Source: Nemertoderma westbladi (taxonomy: Eukaryota > Xenacoelomorpha > Nemertodermatida > Nemertodermatidae). Taken from it: a DNA stretch of 64,000 nucleotides. The position numbers were made by a program, and so were the translations under genes. Where the stretch lies: contig JAUCBJ010006705.1 in NCBI GenBank assembly GCA_032718475.1, positions 56,516 through 120,515 on the forward strand. The letters are read 5' to 3'. The notes beneath the pieces were generated by a model that saw only the letters and a list, made by a program, of their open reading frames with translations, had not been told where the DNA came from and did not search any database. Of the stretch, positions 12,551 through 25,600 are shown piece after piece. Numbering within the stretch: the first letter of the stretch is position 1; each line of letters opens with the position of its first letter.

Positions 12551-13252
12551 TGAAAGTCCTCAGCAAGTCTCTGATCGGATGAGCATAAGCTCAAAGGATG
12601 GTATGCTTGAGCATGTGGACGACTTCTGTTACCTGGGATCATGGATCCGGAAGTCAGGTGAGGACCTTCGAATACGTAAGGGAAAGGCATGGGCAGCCTT
12701 GAATAGGCTTTCCAGGATTTGGAAGTCACCTAGAATTAATCGGAAACTTAAGGTCAGATTATTTAGAGCAGCAGTAGTTCCAGTACTCCTCTACGGGAGT
12801 CCATGCTGGGCTCTAACTGCTGAGGACACCAAATCTCTGGATGGCACATTCACAAGAATGCTACGCCGGGTACATTGTGTCAAGTACAATGCACACATCT
12901 CCAACCAGACACTATATAACATTGGAGGTGTCTCATTGGTTCCCCCAAGCTTGACACTAGAACAAAATCGCCTCCGCTTTGCAGGACATTGCTTTCGCCG
13001 TGAGGACCAGCCAGTGCATAATCTTGTACTTTGGCAGCCTCATGGAGTGAATAAGCATGGTGGACAGCCCATGACTTTCTTGAGACGCATCTTAAAGGAC
13101 ACTGGCCTTAAAGATGCGGATGATCTAGCAAATGTCATGGGTGATAGGGAGTTGTGGCGGTGCAATTTTGTTGACAAGCCGGCACAGCATTCTTAAAAAT
13201 GCTGCTGCAATGCAGCATACCGATCCTAGTAGTACTAGTAGTACTAGTAGTA
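12550..13252 (+). mobile_element. 5'-truncated LINE inserted in BEL gag
   Basis: A plus-strand frame encodes the C-terminal, post-reverse-transcriptase part of a non-LTR retrotransposon ORF2. Visible motifs are FCYLGSWI, LLYGSPCWALT, MLRRVH and LRFAGHCFRRE, the usual tail of RTE/CR1-like proteins. The stop is at 13194-13196. It is followed by a very short 3' UTR with the perfect stem ATGCTGC / GCAGCAT and a tail of AGT-type triplets (about 13228-13252). The 5' junction is near 12550 but was not fixed to the base, and I see no target-site duplication. A near-identical copy lies at 55476-55843, so the family moved recently. The catalytic domains are missing, so this copy is dead. Confidence 0.85.
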
Positions 13253-16200
13253 TCATCTGTATAACACACTGGTATTACCTTTCTCCTAGCGACGGGTTTT
13301 TCACTTACCTTGTTTTCCGGTGTCTTCTCTCTGGACAGTTTCAGGAGCTGTAATTTCACTTCTCCATCTAGGAATGACATGAGATCAGCCATGGTAGGGT
13401 CTCGTCGTTGTTGTTCCATCATATATAGCACTTTCTTATCCCAGCGTGTACCTACTCCACCCTTCGGTAAAGTAGAAGCCACTGCTCTAATAACCATAGC
13501 ATTCTGATACTCATGAGACTTACCTAGCCAATCTAATTGTCTGCAGATCTCCTGAATCTCATCGGAAAACTCTATAATTCCGCTGCTAATAAACTTTTGG
13601 GGCGCTACCAACTTTGCATACAAATACCCAGCTATGTTATTCCTATTACCATACCTGATGTTTAGTGTATCCCAAACTTGTCTTAATCCGTCTGGATGTC
13701 CAATAAACTTTAACGCCATTAACTTGGGAGATCCTTCCAAGCACTCGATGAGGAATCTAAGTTTCTCTCCATTAGATAGCACAGAGTTCTGTATGTTATC
13801 TTTGTAATATTCATTAAAAGGTAACCATTTCATCTCATCTCCATTGAACTTGACGATCTCTCCCACCTTTACCGCTTGCCGGGCTTCGGTTCTAGCCATT
13901 TGACGCGTAAAACTTTCTTGGGCCATCGTGTTATTTAATATCGAGTTATCGGTATATAAATTTCTCGGATTATGATCCGGTCTATAGGGAATATCATTAT
14001 CAACAGGTCTATAATTACCCTTAATAGGGTTCACTATAGGAGTTTCTACTTCGCTAGCAGTATAGATGCGTGTAGGCTCCACACCTTGCGCATGAGATAC
14101 TTCAGACCTAACAGGTTGACACATGGTTACAGGGGGTGGTGGTATACCCTTTTGTGCATTTACTAATTTATCGCGTTCTAGCGCGATACTTTGCTGCACT
14201 TCTTGCAACTCTAATCTACTTTCCCTTACTGTGCCCTTGAATTGCTGAACGGTCTCCTGCATCTGTCCGAGCAGGAGATCCATCCCCCGTCGTCTCTCAT
14301 CCACCCATTCAACCGCCGAAGCGGGATTCGCCAACGTTCTAGCGGGCGGACGAGATACAACGGGCGACAAATCATGAATATTTCGCTCGGAGTCCAGGGC
14401 ATGAACTGTCTCATGGGCTGTTCTGCTGGGCACAGGTAGCTTAGTGCTGTGCAAAGGGAATTGAGAGGTAGGTTCAGGGAGTACCGGTGTCTCTACGACC
14501 GAAAGGGTGGCTTCGGGAACAGACCTAACTATTTCGGGCTCATCTACTATAGTAGGGAGTCTCTCTATTGTAATTATTTGGTCTGTGGGTTCTGTACTAC
14601 CTAAGTTGGTGTTATTTAGTTGCCTTCTAACAGCTGGAGGCAAATCAGGCAATTTTTGACGGTGGGATGTTCTTTTACGTCTGCTTAGGCGAGATCGATT
14701 TCCTCCGCCTTCAGTGTCGGTGGTATCGCCTTCCTCAGATGATGTATAACCCTGTCTTTTGGGAGTAGATCGATTCATCATCTGCATATTACTAGCTGTT
14801 AACTGTTTATTAAAGTTGTCTTGTTTCTCTTGAAGATTTTCCAACTCTAGTTGGGTTGTCTCTTCAGATGCCTTTCGTTCTGCTTCTGCCACTGCTATTT
14901 CTCTTTCCGCTTCGGCCGCCTTTCTTTCGGCTTCGACTGCTGCAGCTGCCACCTTTCTTTCCGCTTCGGCCGCCTTTCTTTCGGCTTCGACTGCTGCAGC
15001 TGCCACCTTTCTTTCCGCTTCGGCCGCCTTTTTTTCGGCTTCTACCGCCTTTCTTTCGGCTTCTACTGCTGCAGCTGCCGCTTTTGCCTCTGCCGCTGCC
15101 GCTTTTGCCTCTGCCGCTGCCTCGGCCGCTTTCTTTCTGTCTTCTATACGTTTTTTCCTTACTTGTTCTTCTTGAACCTTAGCGATGCGGATGCTTTCAT
15201 TGAATTTAGCTTGGTTCGCAGCTAACCTATCCACATCGATTGCATCCAACACACGCTGGGCTCCTTCACTATTAGGGCTAAGTCCGTCCAACCTTCTCCT
15301 CAACTCTTCATCACCTACGAAACGCTGATAGTCTGACAGATAGATGTCAATGGCATCCCTCTTATGCGGTTTCTCTGCCGTCGCTTCACTTTCCACTTGG
15401 GAAAAAGTAGCGTCTGTTGATTCTCCATGGGTTGAGCGCTCCTCCAGCTGAGCTTTCCACTGAGCTGTTCCTTGAACCTGGCGACTCACCCGTTGAAACC
15501 AAGTCTTTACGGCAACTTGCAACGACGTGTCTTGTCTTCTTTTAGAAGCCTCCTCAAAGGCCGATAAGATTAGCCTAATTCGCAGAATTCTTTCTCTAAC
15601 TTGATAAAGCAGTTGTCCCTGCTCTTGAGGTCCTTGAGGTTGTTGAAACAGTTGTTTTTCTACTCGCTCCATAGAGCTGAAGAATCCTTGTGCGTATCCG
15701 GCTGCAGACCTCTTCCATACAGCTGGATCGATGGTTTCCTTGGCTACTCCCATCCGGTGTATGTCTTCCCAGGCAGCTTCTGATAAATCAAACGGGAGAC
15801 CGGGTCCAGGGAAGTTCCATTGCGACTCGACCATAGACTTCTGCTCTTCCCTTGTGTATCCCTCATAACTATCTTTAGTTGATCGCTTACTTCTCGCCCA
15901 ATCGATCTGGTGTTCTTCCACCGCGATCAATAACCTAGTGAGTACGGCTGCAGGAAGGATGAGAAGGGGATCCGAATAAACCGCATCCGTCATCTTTGCT
16001 CCGCGCTCGGGTGTCAGCTCTACAGTATCTTCACTACTGGAGCTGTAGGGCCGCTGAGAAATAAGTTCTTGGCTCGCGGGTTGTTGCTGTTCCGCTGCTT
16101 CTTGGTCCCGCTTGACCTGAGCTCGAGTGCCTATGATAGACCAACGATGTCGGACCAGCCTAGGTTCTGTTATTACTACTGGAGGGATGACCTTCCTCAC

Positions 16201-16308
16201 AGTGGGAGGTGAACTGAACTTAGGACTAGACGGTTCTACACCTCTATCTGAGTCGCAGATAGTTACATCTAATAAACTGTCTGACAGGTTCTGCTTAGTA
16301 TCAGACAT
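13250..16308 (-). pseudogene. BEL/Pao gag, N-terminal part with coiled coil and DUF1759
   Basis: Reading from an ATG at 16308 (protein start MSDTKQ), about 1,020 codons stay open until the LINE tail. The N-terminal third is polar and probably disordered. Residues about 390-485 are an Ala/Glu/Lys-rich coiled coil, built partly from an 18-residue (54-bp) tandem repeat. Residues about 815-985 match the DUF1759 capsid-like region of BEL/Pao Gag, with motifs such as KFNGDEMKWLPF and EKLRFLIECLEG. The final TTSTTSTT residues come from the inserted LINE tail. Gag would form the cytoplasmic particle. The element is unusually long in its N-terminus. It is a different family from the BEL element at 43-54 kb. 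Confidence 0.85.
14910..15075 (-). repeat. 54-bp in-frame repeat in BEL gag coiled coil
   Basis: About three tandem copies of a 54-bp (18-codon) unit encode alternating AEAERK and VAAAAVEAERK blocks. Because the period is a multiple of three, copy-number change keeps the frame. The opposite strand shows long Phe/Leu/Arg-rich open frames here that are only shadows of this repeat. Confidence 0.8.
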
Positions 16309-16439
16309 GTTTGTTTACACAGTTGAATGTCTACTGCTATTACAGTCTAAGTAAGTCTAGTAATTCAGTATTAACTGCTAGCCTAGTAATTAATTACCGA
16401 TACTGCTACTCAGTGTAGCGTGATATATAATATATTAGT

Positions 16440-16690
16440 ATACCGGTATGCTTATAGTATATATAAGTATTATTACAGACTAGGTTTTTCACAGAATACC
16501 GGTAGGTAATTTTAGCACAAATATATAAATATATAATAGGCCTATCGTGAATACCGGTATGCAGTTTACACTTATAATGTATATATATAAGTATAATTAC
16601 AGACTAGAATTAATTACAGAATACCGGTATGATTTCAGCACAAGTATATAAATATATAATAGGCCTATCGTAAATACCGGTATATCAATT
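16440..16690. repeat. Tandem duplication, about 124 bp x2
   Basis: Two neighbouring, diverged copies share the order TACCGGTATG, ATTACAGACTAG, ACAGAATACCGGTA, AAATATATAATAGGCCTATC and AATACCGGTAT. The matching words are offset by about 124 bp. Confidence 0.7.
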
Positions 16691-17639
16691 ATTTTAAATA
16701 ATTGAATTTCTGAATTTTAAAGGTTACTTGGTTACTTTAACTTACTTTATTACCGTTATTTAAGCAGTAGTCCAACTGATATTGAGACCTAATTGTTATA
16801 TGGCAGGCCTACTATTTATAAATCGTTTGAGTTGATTTATAATATATATATACCCGTTTAATGGGTTTTGTCAATGTTGAAATAAATGTTATTATTTCTG
16901 GGGGAGTCACTACACATAAGCTGTGCGCTCTCAGTGGAGTGCTACTTGTTAGACACTAAAACAAATAATTCTAATTTACCTAAGTTACTTAATACTACAA
17001 ATTACGTACAATTCGGGTTGAGATTACAATCTCTAAATAAACACAAAAATTTAATTACAAATACACAAATACAAATTTTTAGGGTAATTTTACAAGAAGT
17101 CTACTAACCAGCCTAACAAAGGGTTAGAATATCTGGTTATTACAACGGACAGGTTACTACGGTATTTGAAAATAATAAGTAGTAGTAAATATACTGCGTT
17201 GTCCAGATAGGAAAATACCACCGCCTGACGACCTATAACCGTATCGCTATAGGTACTACGTTATGTATCACGGAGTGTCCCTACCTAGAAGTTAATTACC
17301 GCGGTCTACCAGAACCAACGTGCCTATTAACCACTTTACAACACAAATACAATGCCTACACACTAATTGCTTTCGGAAAGCACTGTACACTAAACCCTAA
17401 ATTAGGTACAAGTACTTGTATAACAAATAATCAGTAGTTAAAAATACTTGAACAGCCAAAAGAACCACGGTATCTGCTGGAGTGACCGGTGCACAAAATC
17501 ACCAGTCTTTACCTACGCCGAGCAGCCCGTATAGTACCGGGGTTAGTTTAACTATAACGGTATGTATAACAAACACAATTACTGTAGGAATAAACTTGGG
17601 GATATGAATGTTGCGAATAATCGCATAAACTCTGAATAA

Positions 17640-18216
17640 TAAATATTACGCTACGCGTACAAACTACTCAAACAAAATGCAGACCAAATACTGACAGACT
17701 ACTATCAAGCTTAAACAAACTACGGTATATGTAGACTCCGAAATGGTTAAGTAGTATGCGTTCTAACCCAGTAGTACGACTTATTCTTTAGATGGGGGTT
17801 TACCTTACAGCAATGGCTGCCCCTACTTCCTAACCATTCTTTATCGGACAGATGCTTTACACACACCGAAATTTCCTCAAACCCAACAGCAGCCAGACAA
17901 CTATCCAGCCTACAAATTATCTAAATAAAATTATACGCTACCCGTACAAACTACACAAACAAAGTACAGACCAAACGCTGGCGGACTCCTATCAAGCCTA
18001 AATAAACCACAGGACATGCAGACTCCGAAATGGTTAAGTAGTATGCGTTCTAACCCAGTAGTACGACTTATTCTTTAGATGGGGGTTTACTTTACAGCAA
18101 TGGATGCCCCTACTTCCTAACCGTTCTTTATCGGACATACACTCTACATGCACTGCAATCCGTTCAGACCTAATCAACAGTTAGCCAACAGTCAAGCCTA
18201 CAAATTATCTGTACAA
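17640..18216. repeat. Tandem duplication, 287 bp x2
   Basis: Two diverged copies sit side by side. GACTCCGAAATGGTTAAGTA occurs at 17734 and at 18021, an offset of 287. The flanking GCTACSCGTACAAACTAC and CAGCCTACAAATTATCT words repeat at the same spacing. The pair may be LTR or 5' UTR sequence of the BEL element. Function is unknown. Confidence 0.75.
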
Positions 18217-19650
18217 TCTGAGCGGGCTTATACGCCTTCTGCTCAATACTGGCCTACAAATAAATAAAACTGACAGAAATAAGTAAGCTCCAAAAGAAAC
18301 AAGGGGTGTACAGTCCCTAATCTCTTAAACAGCCTACCGGTATACAATACCACAATCGAATAATACTGCTGTACCTGTACCGTAAGTAGGTACCGGTCCG
18401 GATGATCAGGCAGTCAGGCCTACTGGTTACCGGTCGACCGGCACTTTCTACTAGATTGCTTACACCGCAATCCAGAAGCAATATCTGTTATTGTTTGCGC
18501 TTTTGAAGACCTTTGACAGTTTAACCTGCCAAAATTAGAATGTCTTTTGGATGATAGATAGTCTTTAGCCTATGACGAGTATTTAATACACTACATTAGC
18601 CGAAGCCAGTCTATGCGCAATCATTCACCCGTTGGATATACCCGGGAGACTGAGTTTGGAGCTTAATGATTGATGGTGTAAGCCTACTGTATTATTCGAC
18701 TGATCGTAATATATAATCTCTGACAAATATTATTCACTTTCGGGAAATATCAACAGTTCCTTTAGGACGTGGCGCTCTAAATATGTAAACAGAGTTATGA
18801 CTTAAACTAGACACAACGAAAAGGCTATAGATTCACGTATATGGCGCATTCTTTAGGAGATGCTTTGTTATCAGTTACACTCATACACAATGCTGCACAA
18901 TACTGCACACTAATCTGCCGACCTTCACTAAATTTGGTCACGTATAAAGAGAGCAACAGACAATTTATGTTGGGCATATGAAATAGCATTAGATTCACTT
19001 CAAACCACTTAACATAGGTCGCAATCGTTTATCTGTAACCGGTCTCTCTAACCTTTAGTATATCAAGAAGGTGGGGTGTCTGACTATTGATCAGTATTCC
19101 GATACAATATTTCATCAACAAATATAATGAATAACCGACAGCAAAAGCAGTAATATTAGTAATTTATGGATAGTGAGTGAGTAAGTAAGTAGCTCGTTAA
19201 CAGATATACGTTCTATAATTAAGCCTACTAATGTAAGACTAAAGACTGAAAACACGGAGGTGCCAAAAGCCGATGTTCTTAGGCTCTGGGCAAAAACATA
19301 ACACTGAACTACTGAGTTCTGTATACACCTCCAACACAGAGACAAAAAACGCTCTGATTGGTCAACCGAACAACTAGAGAACAAAGAAACAAAGAAATGT
19401 CGACGTGGCAATATCAGCTGTTAGCCGTCGTCATGGTAGCGACACTGTTTTCAAGAGTATCTAGCTTATCGCGTCACGAGATTGCGGATTATGTCCTCTA
19501 AAGTACGAATACAGTGCAAATACAGAAGAAATGACTTTTATGTCCTCTAAAACACCAGTACAGCAAGGACACGGCCTTTTTATGCCTGGTAAACCAACTA
19601 CAGAGTACTTTAAGGGAAAATAACCGGTTAATGACGCAAAAGCTTTTACA

Positions 19651-22600
19651 AGGTAGGAGGAAGCCTTGTTCTGGCACAATAAGGTAAGGTAAGGTAGGAG
19701 GAAGCCTTGTTCTGGCACAATAAGGTAAGGTAGGAGGAAGCCTTGTTCTGGTACAATAAGGTAAGGTAGGAGGAAGCCTTTTTCTGGCACAATAAGGTAA
19801 GGTAAGGTAGGAGGAAGCCTTGTTCTGGCACAATAAGGTAAGGTAAGGTAGGAGGAAGCCTTGTTCTGGCACAATAAGGTAAGGTAGAAGGAAGCCTTGT
19901 TCTGGCACAATAAGGTAAGGTAGGAGGAAGCCTTGTTCTGGCACAATAAGGTAAGGTAGGAGGAAGCCTTGTTCTGGCACAATAAGGTCAGGTAGGAGGA
20001 AGCCTTGTTCTGGCACAATAGGGTAAGGTAAGAGGAAGCCTTGTTCTGGCACAATAAGGTAAGGTAGGAGGAAGCCTTGTTCTGGCCCAATAAGGTAAGG
20101 TAGGAGGAAGCCTTGTTCTGGCACAATAAGGTAAGGTAGGAGGAAGCCTTGTTCTGGCACAATAAGGTAAGGTAGGAGGAAGCCTTGTTCTGGCACAATA
20201 AGGTAAGGTAGGAGGAAGCCTTGTTCTGGCACAATAAGGTAAGGTAGGAGGAAGCCTTGTTCTGGCACAATAAGGTAAGGTAGGAGGAAGCCTTGTTCTG
20301 GCACAATAAGGTAAGGTAAGGTAGGAGGAAGCCTTGTTCTGGCACAATAAGGTAAGGTAGGAGGAAGCCTTGTTCTGGCACAATAATGTAAGGTAGGAGG
20401 AAGCCTTGTTCTGGCACAATAAGGTAAGGTAAGGTAGGAGGAAGCCTTGTTCTGGCACAATAAGGTAAGGTAGGAGGAAGCCTTGTTCTGGCACAATAAG
20501 GTAAGGTAAGGTAAGGTAGGAGGAAGCCTTGTTCTGGCACAATAAGGTAAGATAGGAGGAAGCCTTGTTCTGGCACAATAAGGTAAGGTAGGAGGAAGCC
20601 TTGTTCTGGCACAATAAGGTAAGGTAAGGTAAGGTAGGAGGAAGCCTTGTTCTGGCACAATAAGGTAAGGTAGGAGGAAGCCTTGTTCTGGCACAATAAG
20701 GTAAGGTAAGGTAAGGTAGGAGGAAGCCTTGTTCTGGCACAATAAGGTAAGATAGGAGGAATCCTTATTCTGGCACAATAAGGTAAAGTAAGGTAGGAGG
20801 AAGCCTTGTTCTGGCACAATAAGGTAAGGTAGGAGGAAGCCTTGTTCTGGCACAATAATGTAAGGTAGGAGGAAGCCTTGTTCTGGCACATTAAGGTAAG
20901 GTAAGGTAGGAGGAAGCCTTGTTCTGGCACAATAAGGTAAGGTAAGGTAGGAGGAAGCCTTGTTCTGGCACAATAAGGTAAGGTAGGAGGAGGCCTTGTT
21001 CTGGCACAATAAGGTAAGGTAAGGTAGGAGGAAGCCTTGTTCTGGTCCAATAAGGTAAGGTAAGGTAGGAGGAAGCCTTGTTCTGGCACAATAAGGTAAG
21101 GTAAGGTAGGAGGAAGCCTTGTTCTGGCACAATAAGGTAAGGTAGGAGGAAGCCTTGTTCTGGTACAATAAGGTAAGGTAGGAGGAAGCCTTTTTCTGGC
21201 ACAATAAGGTAAGGTAAGGTAGGAGGAAGCCTTGTTCTGGCACAATAAGGTAAGGTAAGGTAGGAGGAAGCCTTGTTCTGGCACAATAAGGTAAGGTAGA
21301 AGGAAGCCTTGTTCTGGCACAATAAGGTAAGGTAGGAGGAAGCCTTGTTCTGGCACAATAAGGTAAGGTAGGAGGAAGCCTTGTTCTGGCCCAATAAGGT
21401 AAGGTAGGAGGAAGCCTTGTTCTGGCACAATAAGGTAAGGTAGGAGGAAGCCTTGTTCTGGCACAATAAGGTAAGGTAGGAGGAAGCCTTGTTCTAGCAC
21501 AATAAGGTCAGGTAGGAGGAAGCCTTGTTCTGGCACAATAGGGTAAGGTAAGAGGAAGCCTTGTTCTGGCACAATAAGGTAAGGTAGGAGGAAGCCTTGT
21601 TCTGGCACAATAAGGTAAGGTAGGAGGAAGCCTTGTTCTGGCACAATAAGGTAAGGTAAGGTAAGGTAGGAGGAAGCCTTGTTCTGGCACAATAAGGTAA
21701 GATAGGAGGAATCCTTATTCTGGCACAATAAGGTAAAGTAAGGTAGGAGGAAGCCTTGTTCTGGCACAATAAGGTAAGGTAGGAGGAAGCCTTGTTCTGG
21801 CACAATAATGTAAGGTAGGAGGAAGCCTTGTTCTGGCACAATAAGGTAAGGTAAGGTAGGAGGAAGCCTTGTTCTGGCACAATAAGGTAAGGTAAGGTAG
21901 GAGGAAGCCTTGTTCTGGCACAATAAGGTAAGGTAGGAGGAGGCCTTGTTCTGGCACAATAAGGTAAGGTAAGGTAGGAGGAAGCCTTGTTCTGGTCCAA
22001 TAAGGTAAGGTAAGGTAGGAGGAAGCCTTGTTCTGGCACAATAAGGTAAGGTAAGGTAGGAGGAAGCCTTGTTCTGGCACAATAAGGTAAGGTAGGAGGA
22101 AGCCTTGTTCTGGTACAATAAGGTAAGGTAGGAGGAAGCCTTTTTCTGGCACAATAAGGTAAGGTAAGGTAGGAGGAAGCCTTGTTCTGGCACAATAAGG
22201 TAAGGTAAGGTAGGAGGAAGCCTTGTTCTGGCACAATAAGGTAAGGTAGAAGGAAGCCTTGTTCTGGCACAATAAGGTAAGGTAGGAGGAAGCCTTGTTC
22301 TGGCACAATAAGGTAAGGTAGGAGGAAGCCTTGTTCTGGCCCAATAAGGTAAGGTAGGAGGAAGCCTTGTTCTGGCACAATAAGGTAAGGTAGGAGGAAG
22401 CCTTGTTCTGGCACAATAAGGTAAGGTAGGAGGAAGCCTTGTTCTGGCACAATAAGGTAAGGTAGGAGGAAGCCTTGTTCTGGCACAATAAGGTAAGGTA
22501 GGAGGAAGCCTTGTTCTGGCACAATAAGGTAAGGTAGGAGGAAGCCTTGTTCTGGCACAATAAGGTAAGGTAAGGTAGGAGGAAGCCTTGTTCTGGCACA

Positions 22601-25600
22601 ATAAGGTAAGGTAGGAGGAAGCCTTGTTCTGGCACAATAATGTAAGGTAGGAGGAAGCCTTGTTCTGGCACAATAAGGTAAGGTAAGGTAGGAGGAAGCC
22701 TTGTTCTGGCACAATAAGGTAAGGTAGGAGGAAGCCTTGTTCTGGCACAATAAGGTAAGGTAAGGTAAGGTAGGAGGAAGCCTTGTTCTGGCACAATAAG
22801 GTAAGATAGGAGGAAGCCTTGTTCTGGCACAATAAGGTAAGGTAAGGTAAGGTAGGAGGAAGCCTTGTTCTGGCACAATAAGGTAAGATAGGAGGAATCC
22901 TTATTCTGGCACAATAAGGTAAAGTAAGGTAGGAGGAAGCCTTGTTCTGGCACAATAAGGTAAGGTAGGAGGAAGCCTTGTTCTGGCACAATTATGTAAG
23001 GTAGGAGGAATCCATATTCTGGCACAATAAGGTAAAGTAAGGTAGGAGGAAGCCTTGTTCTGGCACAATAAGGTAAGGTAGGAGGAAGCCTTGTTCTGGC
23101 ACAATAATGTAAGGTAGGAGGAAGCCTTGTTCTGGCACAATAAGGTAAGGTACTGTAGGAGGAAGCCTTGTTCTGGCACAATAAGGTAAGGTAAGGTAGG
23201 AGGAAGCCTTGTTCAGGCACAATAACGTAAGGTAGGAGGAAGCCTTGTTCTGGCACAATAAGGTAAGGTAGGAGGAAGCCTTGTTCTGGCACAATAAGGT
23301 AAGGTAGGAGGAAGCCTTGTTCTGGCACAATAAGGTAAGGTAGGAGGAAGCCTTGTTCTGGCACAATAAGGTAAGGTAAGGTAGGAGGAAGCCTTGTTCT
23401 GGCACAATAAGGTAAAGTAAGGTAAGAGGAAGCCTTGTTCTGGCACAATAAGGTAAGGTAAGGTAGGAGGGAGCCTTGTTCAGGCACAATAAGGTAAGGT
23501 AGGAGGAAGCCTTGTTCTGGCACAATAAGGTAAGGTAGGAGGAAGCCTTGTTCTGGCACAATAAGGTAAGGTAAGGTAAGGTAGGAGGAAGCCTTGTTCT
23601 GGCACAATAAGGTAAGATAGGAGGAATCCTTTTTCTGGTACAATAAGGTAAAGTAAGGTAGGAGGAAGCCTTGTTCTGGCACAATAAGGTAAGGTAGGAG
23701 GAAGCCTTGTTCTGGCACAATAATGTAAGGTAGGAGGAAGCCTTGTTCTGGCACAATAAGGAAAGGTAAGGTAGGAGGAAGCCTTGTTCTGGCACAATAA
23801 GGTAAGGTAAGGTAGGAGGAAGCCTTGTTCAGGCACAATAACGTAAGGTAGGAGGAAGCCTTGTTCTGGCACAATAAGGTAAGGTAGGAGGAAGCCTTGT
23901 TCTGGCACAATAAGGTAAGGTAGGAGGAAGCCTTGTTCTGGCACAATAAGGTAAGGTAGGAGGAAGCCTTGTTCTGGCACAATAAGGTAAGGTAAGGTAG
24001 GAGGAAGCCTTGTTCTGGCACAATAAGGTAAAGTAAGGTAGGAGGAAGCCTTGTTCTGGCACAATAAGGTAAGGTAAGGTAGGAGGGAGCCTTGTTCAGG
24101 CACAATAAGGTAAGGTAGGAGGAAGCCTTGTTCTGGCACAATAAGGTAAGGTAGGAGGAAGCCTTGTTCTGGCACAATAAGGTAAGGTAGGAGGAAGCCT
24201 TGTTCTGGTACAATAAGGTAAGGTAGGAGGAAGCCTTGTTCTGGCACAATAAGGTAAGGTAGGAGGAAGCCTTGTTCTGGCACAATAAGGTAAGGTAGGA
24301 GGAAGCCTTGTTCTGGCACAATAAGGTAAGGTAGGAGGAAGCCTTGTTCTGGCACAATAAGGTAAGGTAGGAGGAAGCCTTGTTCTGGCACAATAAGGTA
24401 AGGTAGGAGGAAGCCTTGTTCTGGCACAATAAGGTAAGGTAGGAGGAAGCCTTGTTCTGGCACAATAAGGTAAGGTAGGAGGAAGCCTTGTTCTGGCACA
24501 ATAAGGTAAGGTAGGAGGAAGCCTTGTTCTGGCACAATAAGGTAAGGTAGGAGGGAGCCTTGTTCTGGCACAATAAGGTAAGTTAAGGTAGGAGGGAGCC
24601 TTGTTCTGGCACAATAAGGTAAGGTAGGAGGAAGCCTAGTTCTGGCACAATAAGGTAAGGTAGGAGGAAGCCTTGTTCTGGCACAATAAGGTAAGGTAGG
24701 AGGAAGCCTTGTTCTGGCACAATAAGGTAAGGTAAGGTAGGAGGGAGCCTTGTTCTGGCACAATAAGGTAAGGTAAGGTAGGAGGGAGCCTTGTTCTGGC
24801 ACAATAAGGTAAGGTAGGAGGAAGCCTTGTTCTGGCACAATAAGGTAAGGTAGGAGGAAGCCTTGTTGTGGCACAATAAGGTAAGGTAGGAGGAAGCCTT
24901 GTTCTGGCACAATAAGGTAAGGTAGGAGGAAGCCTTGTTCTGGCACAATAAGGTAAGGTAGGAGGAAGCCTTGTTTTGGCACAATAAGTTAAGGTAGGAG
25001 GAAGCCTTGTTCTGGCACAATAAGGTAAGGTAGGAGGAAGCCTTGTTCTGGCACAATAAGGTAAGGTAGGAGGAAGCCTTGTTCTGGCACAATAAGGTAA
25101 GGTAAGGTAGGAGGAAGCCTTGTTCTGGCACAATAAGGTAAGGTAAGGTAGGAGGAAGCCTTGTTCTGGCACAATAAGGTAAGGTAGGAGGAAGACTTGT
25201 TCTGGCACAATAAGTTAAGGTAGGAGGAAGCCTTGTTCTGGCACAATAAGGTAAGGTAAGAGGAAGCCTTGTTCTGGCACAATAAGGTAAGGTAGGAGGA
25301 AGCCTTGTTCTGGCACAATAAGGTAAGGTAGGAGGAAGCCTTGCTCTGGCACAATAAGGTAAGGTAGGAGGAAGACTTGTTCTGGCACAATAAGTTAAGG
25401 TAGGAGGAAGCCTTGTTCTGGCACAATAAGGTAAGGTAAGGTAGGAGGAAGCCTTGTTCTGGCACAATAAGGTAAGGTAAGGTAGGAGGAAGCCTTGTTC
25501 TGGCACAATAAGGTAAGGTAGAAGGAAGCCTTGTTCTGGCACAATAAGGTAAGGTAGGAGGAAGCCTTGTTCTGGCACAATAAGGTAAGGTAGGAGGAAG

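Larger units (their letters stand above)
16309..19650. other. Non-coding upstream region of the truncated BEL element
   Basis: This is AT-rich DNA with many ACCGGT and AGGCCT words and no convincing gene. It lies where the 5' UTR and 5' LTR of the BEL element should be. Because the 3' LTR is lost, the LTR limits cannot be defined by comparison. It contains two local tandem duplications, listed separately, and a short segment (about 19480-19640) with two TGTCCTCTAAA words before the satellite starts. Confidence 0.5.

Noticed and set aside
14851-15225. Plus-strand Phe/Leu/Arg-rich frames as a membrane protein
   Set aside because: They are antisense shadows of the Ala/Glu/Lys coiled coil of BEL gag, produced by the 54-bp coding repeat.
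19115-19411. A 98-codon hydrophobic minus-strand frame
   Set aside because: Low-complexity leucine-rich end, no recognisable family, and located in presumed LTR/UTR sequence.
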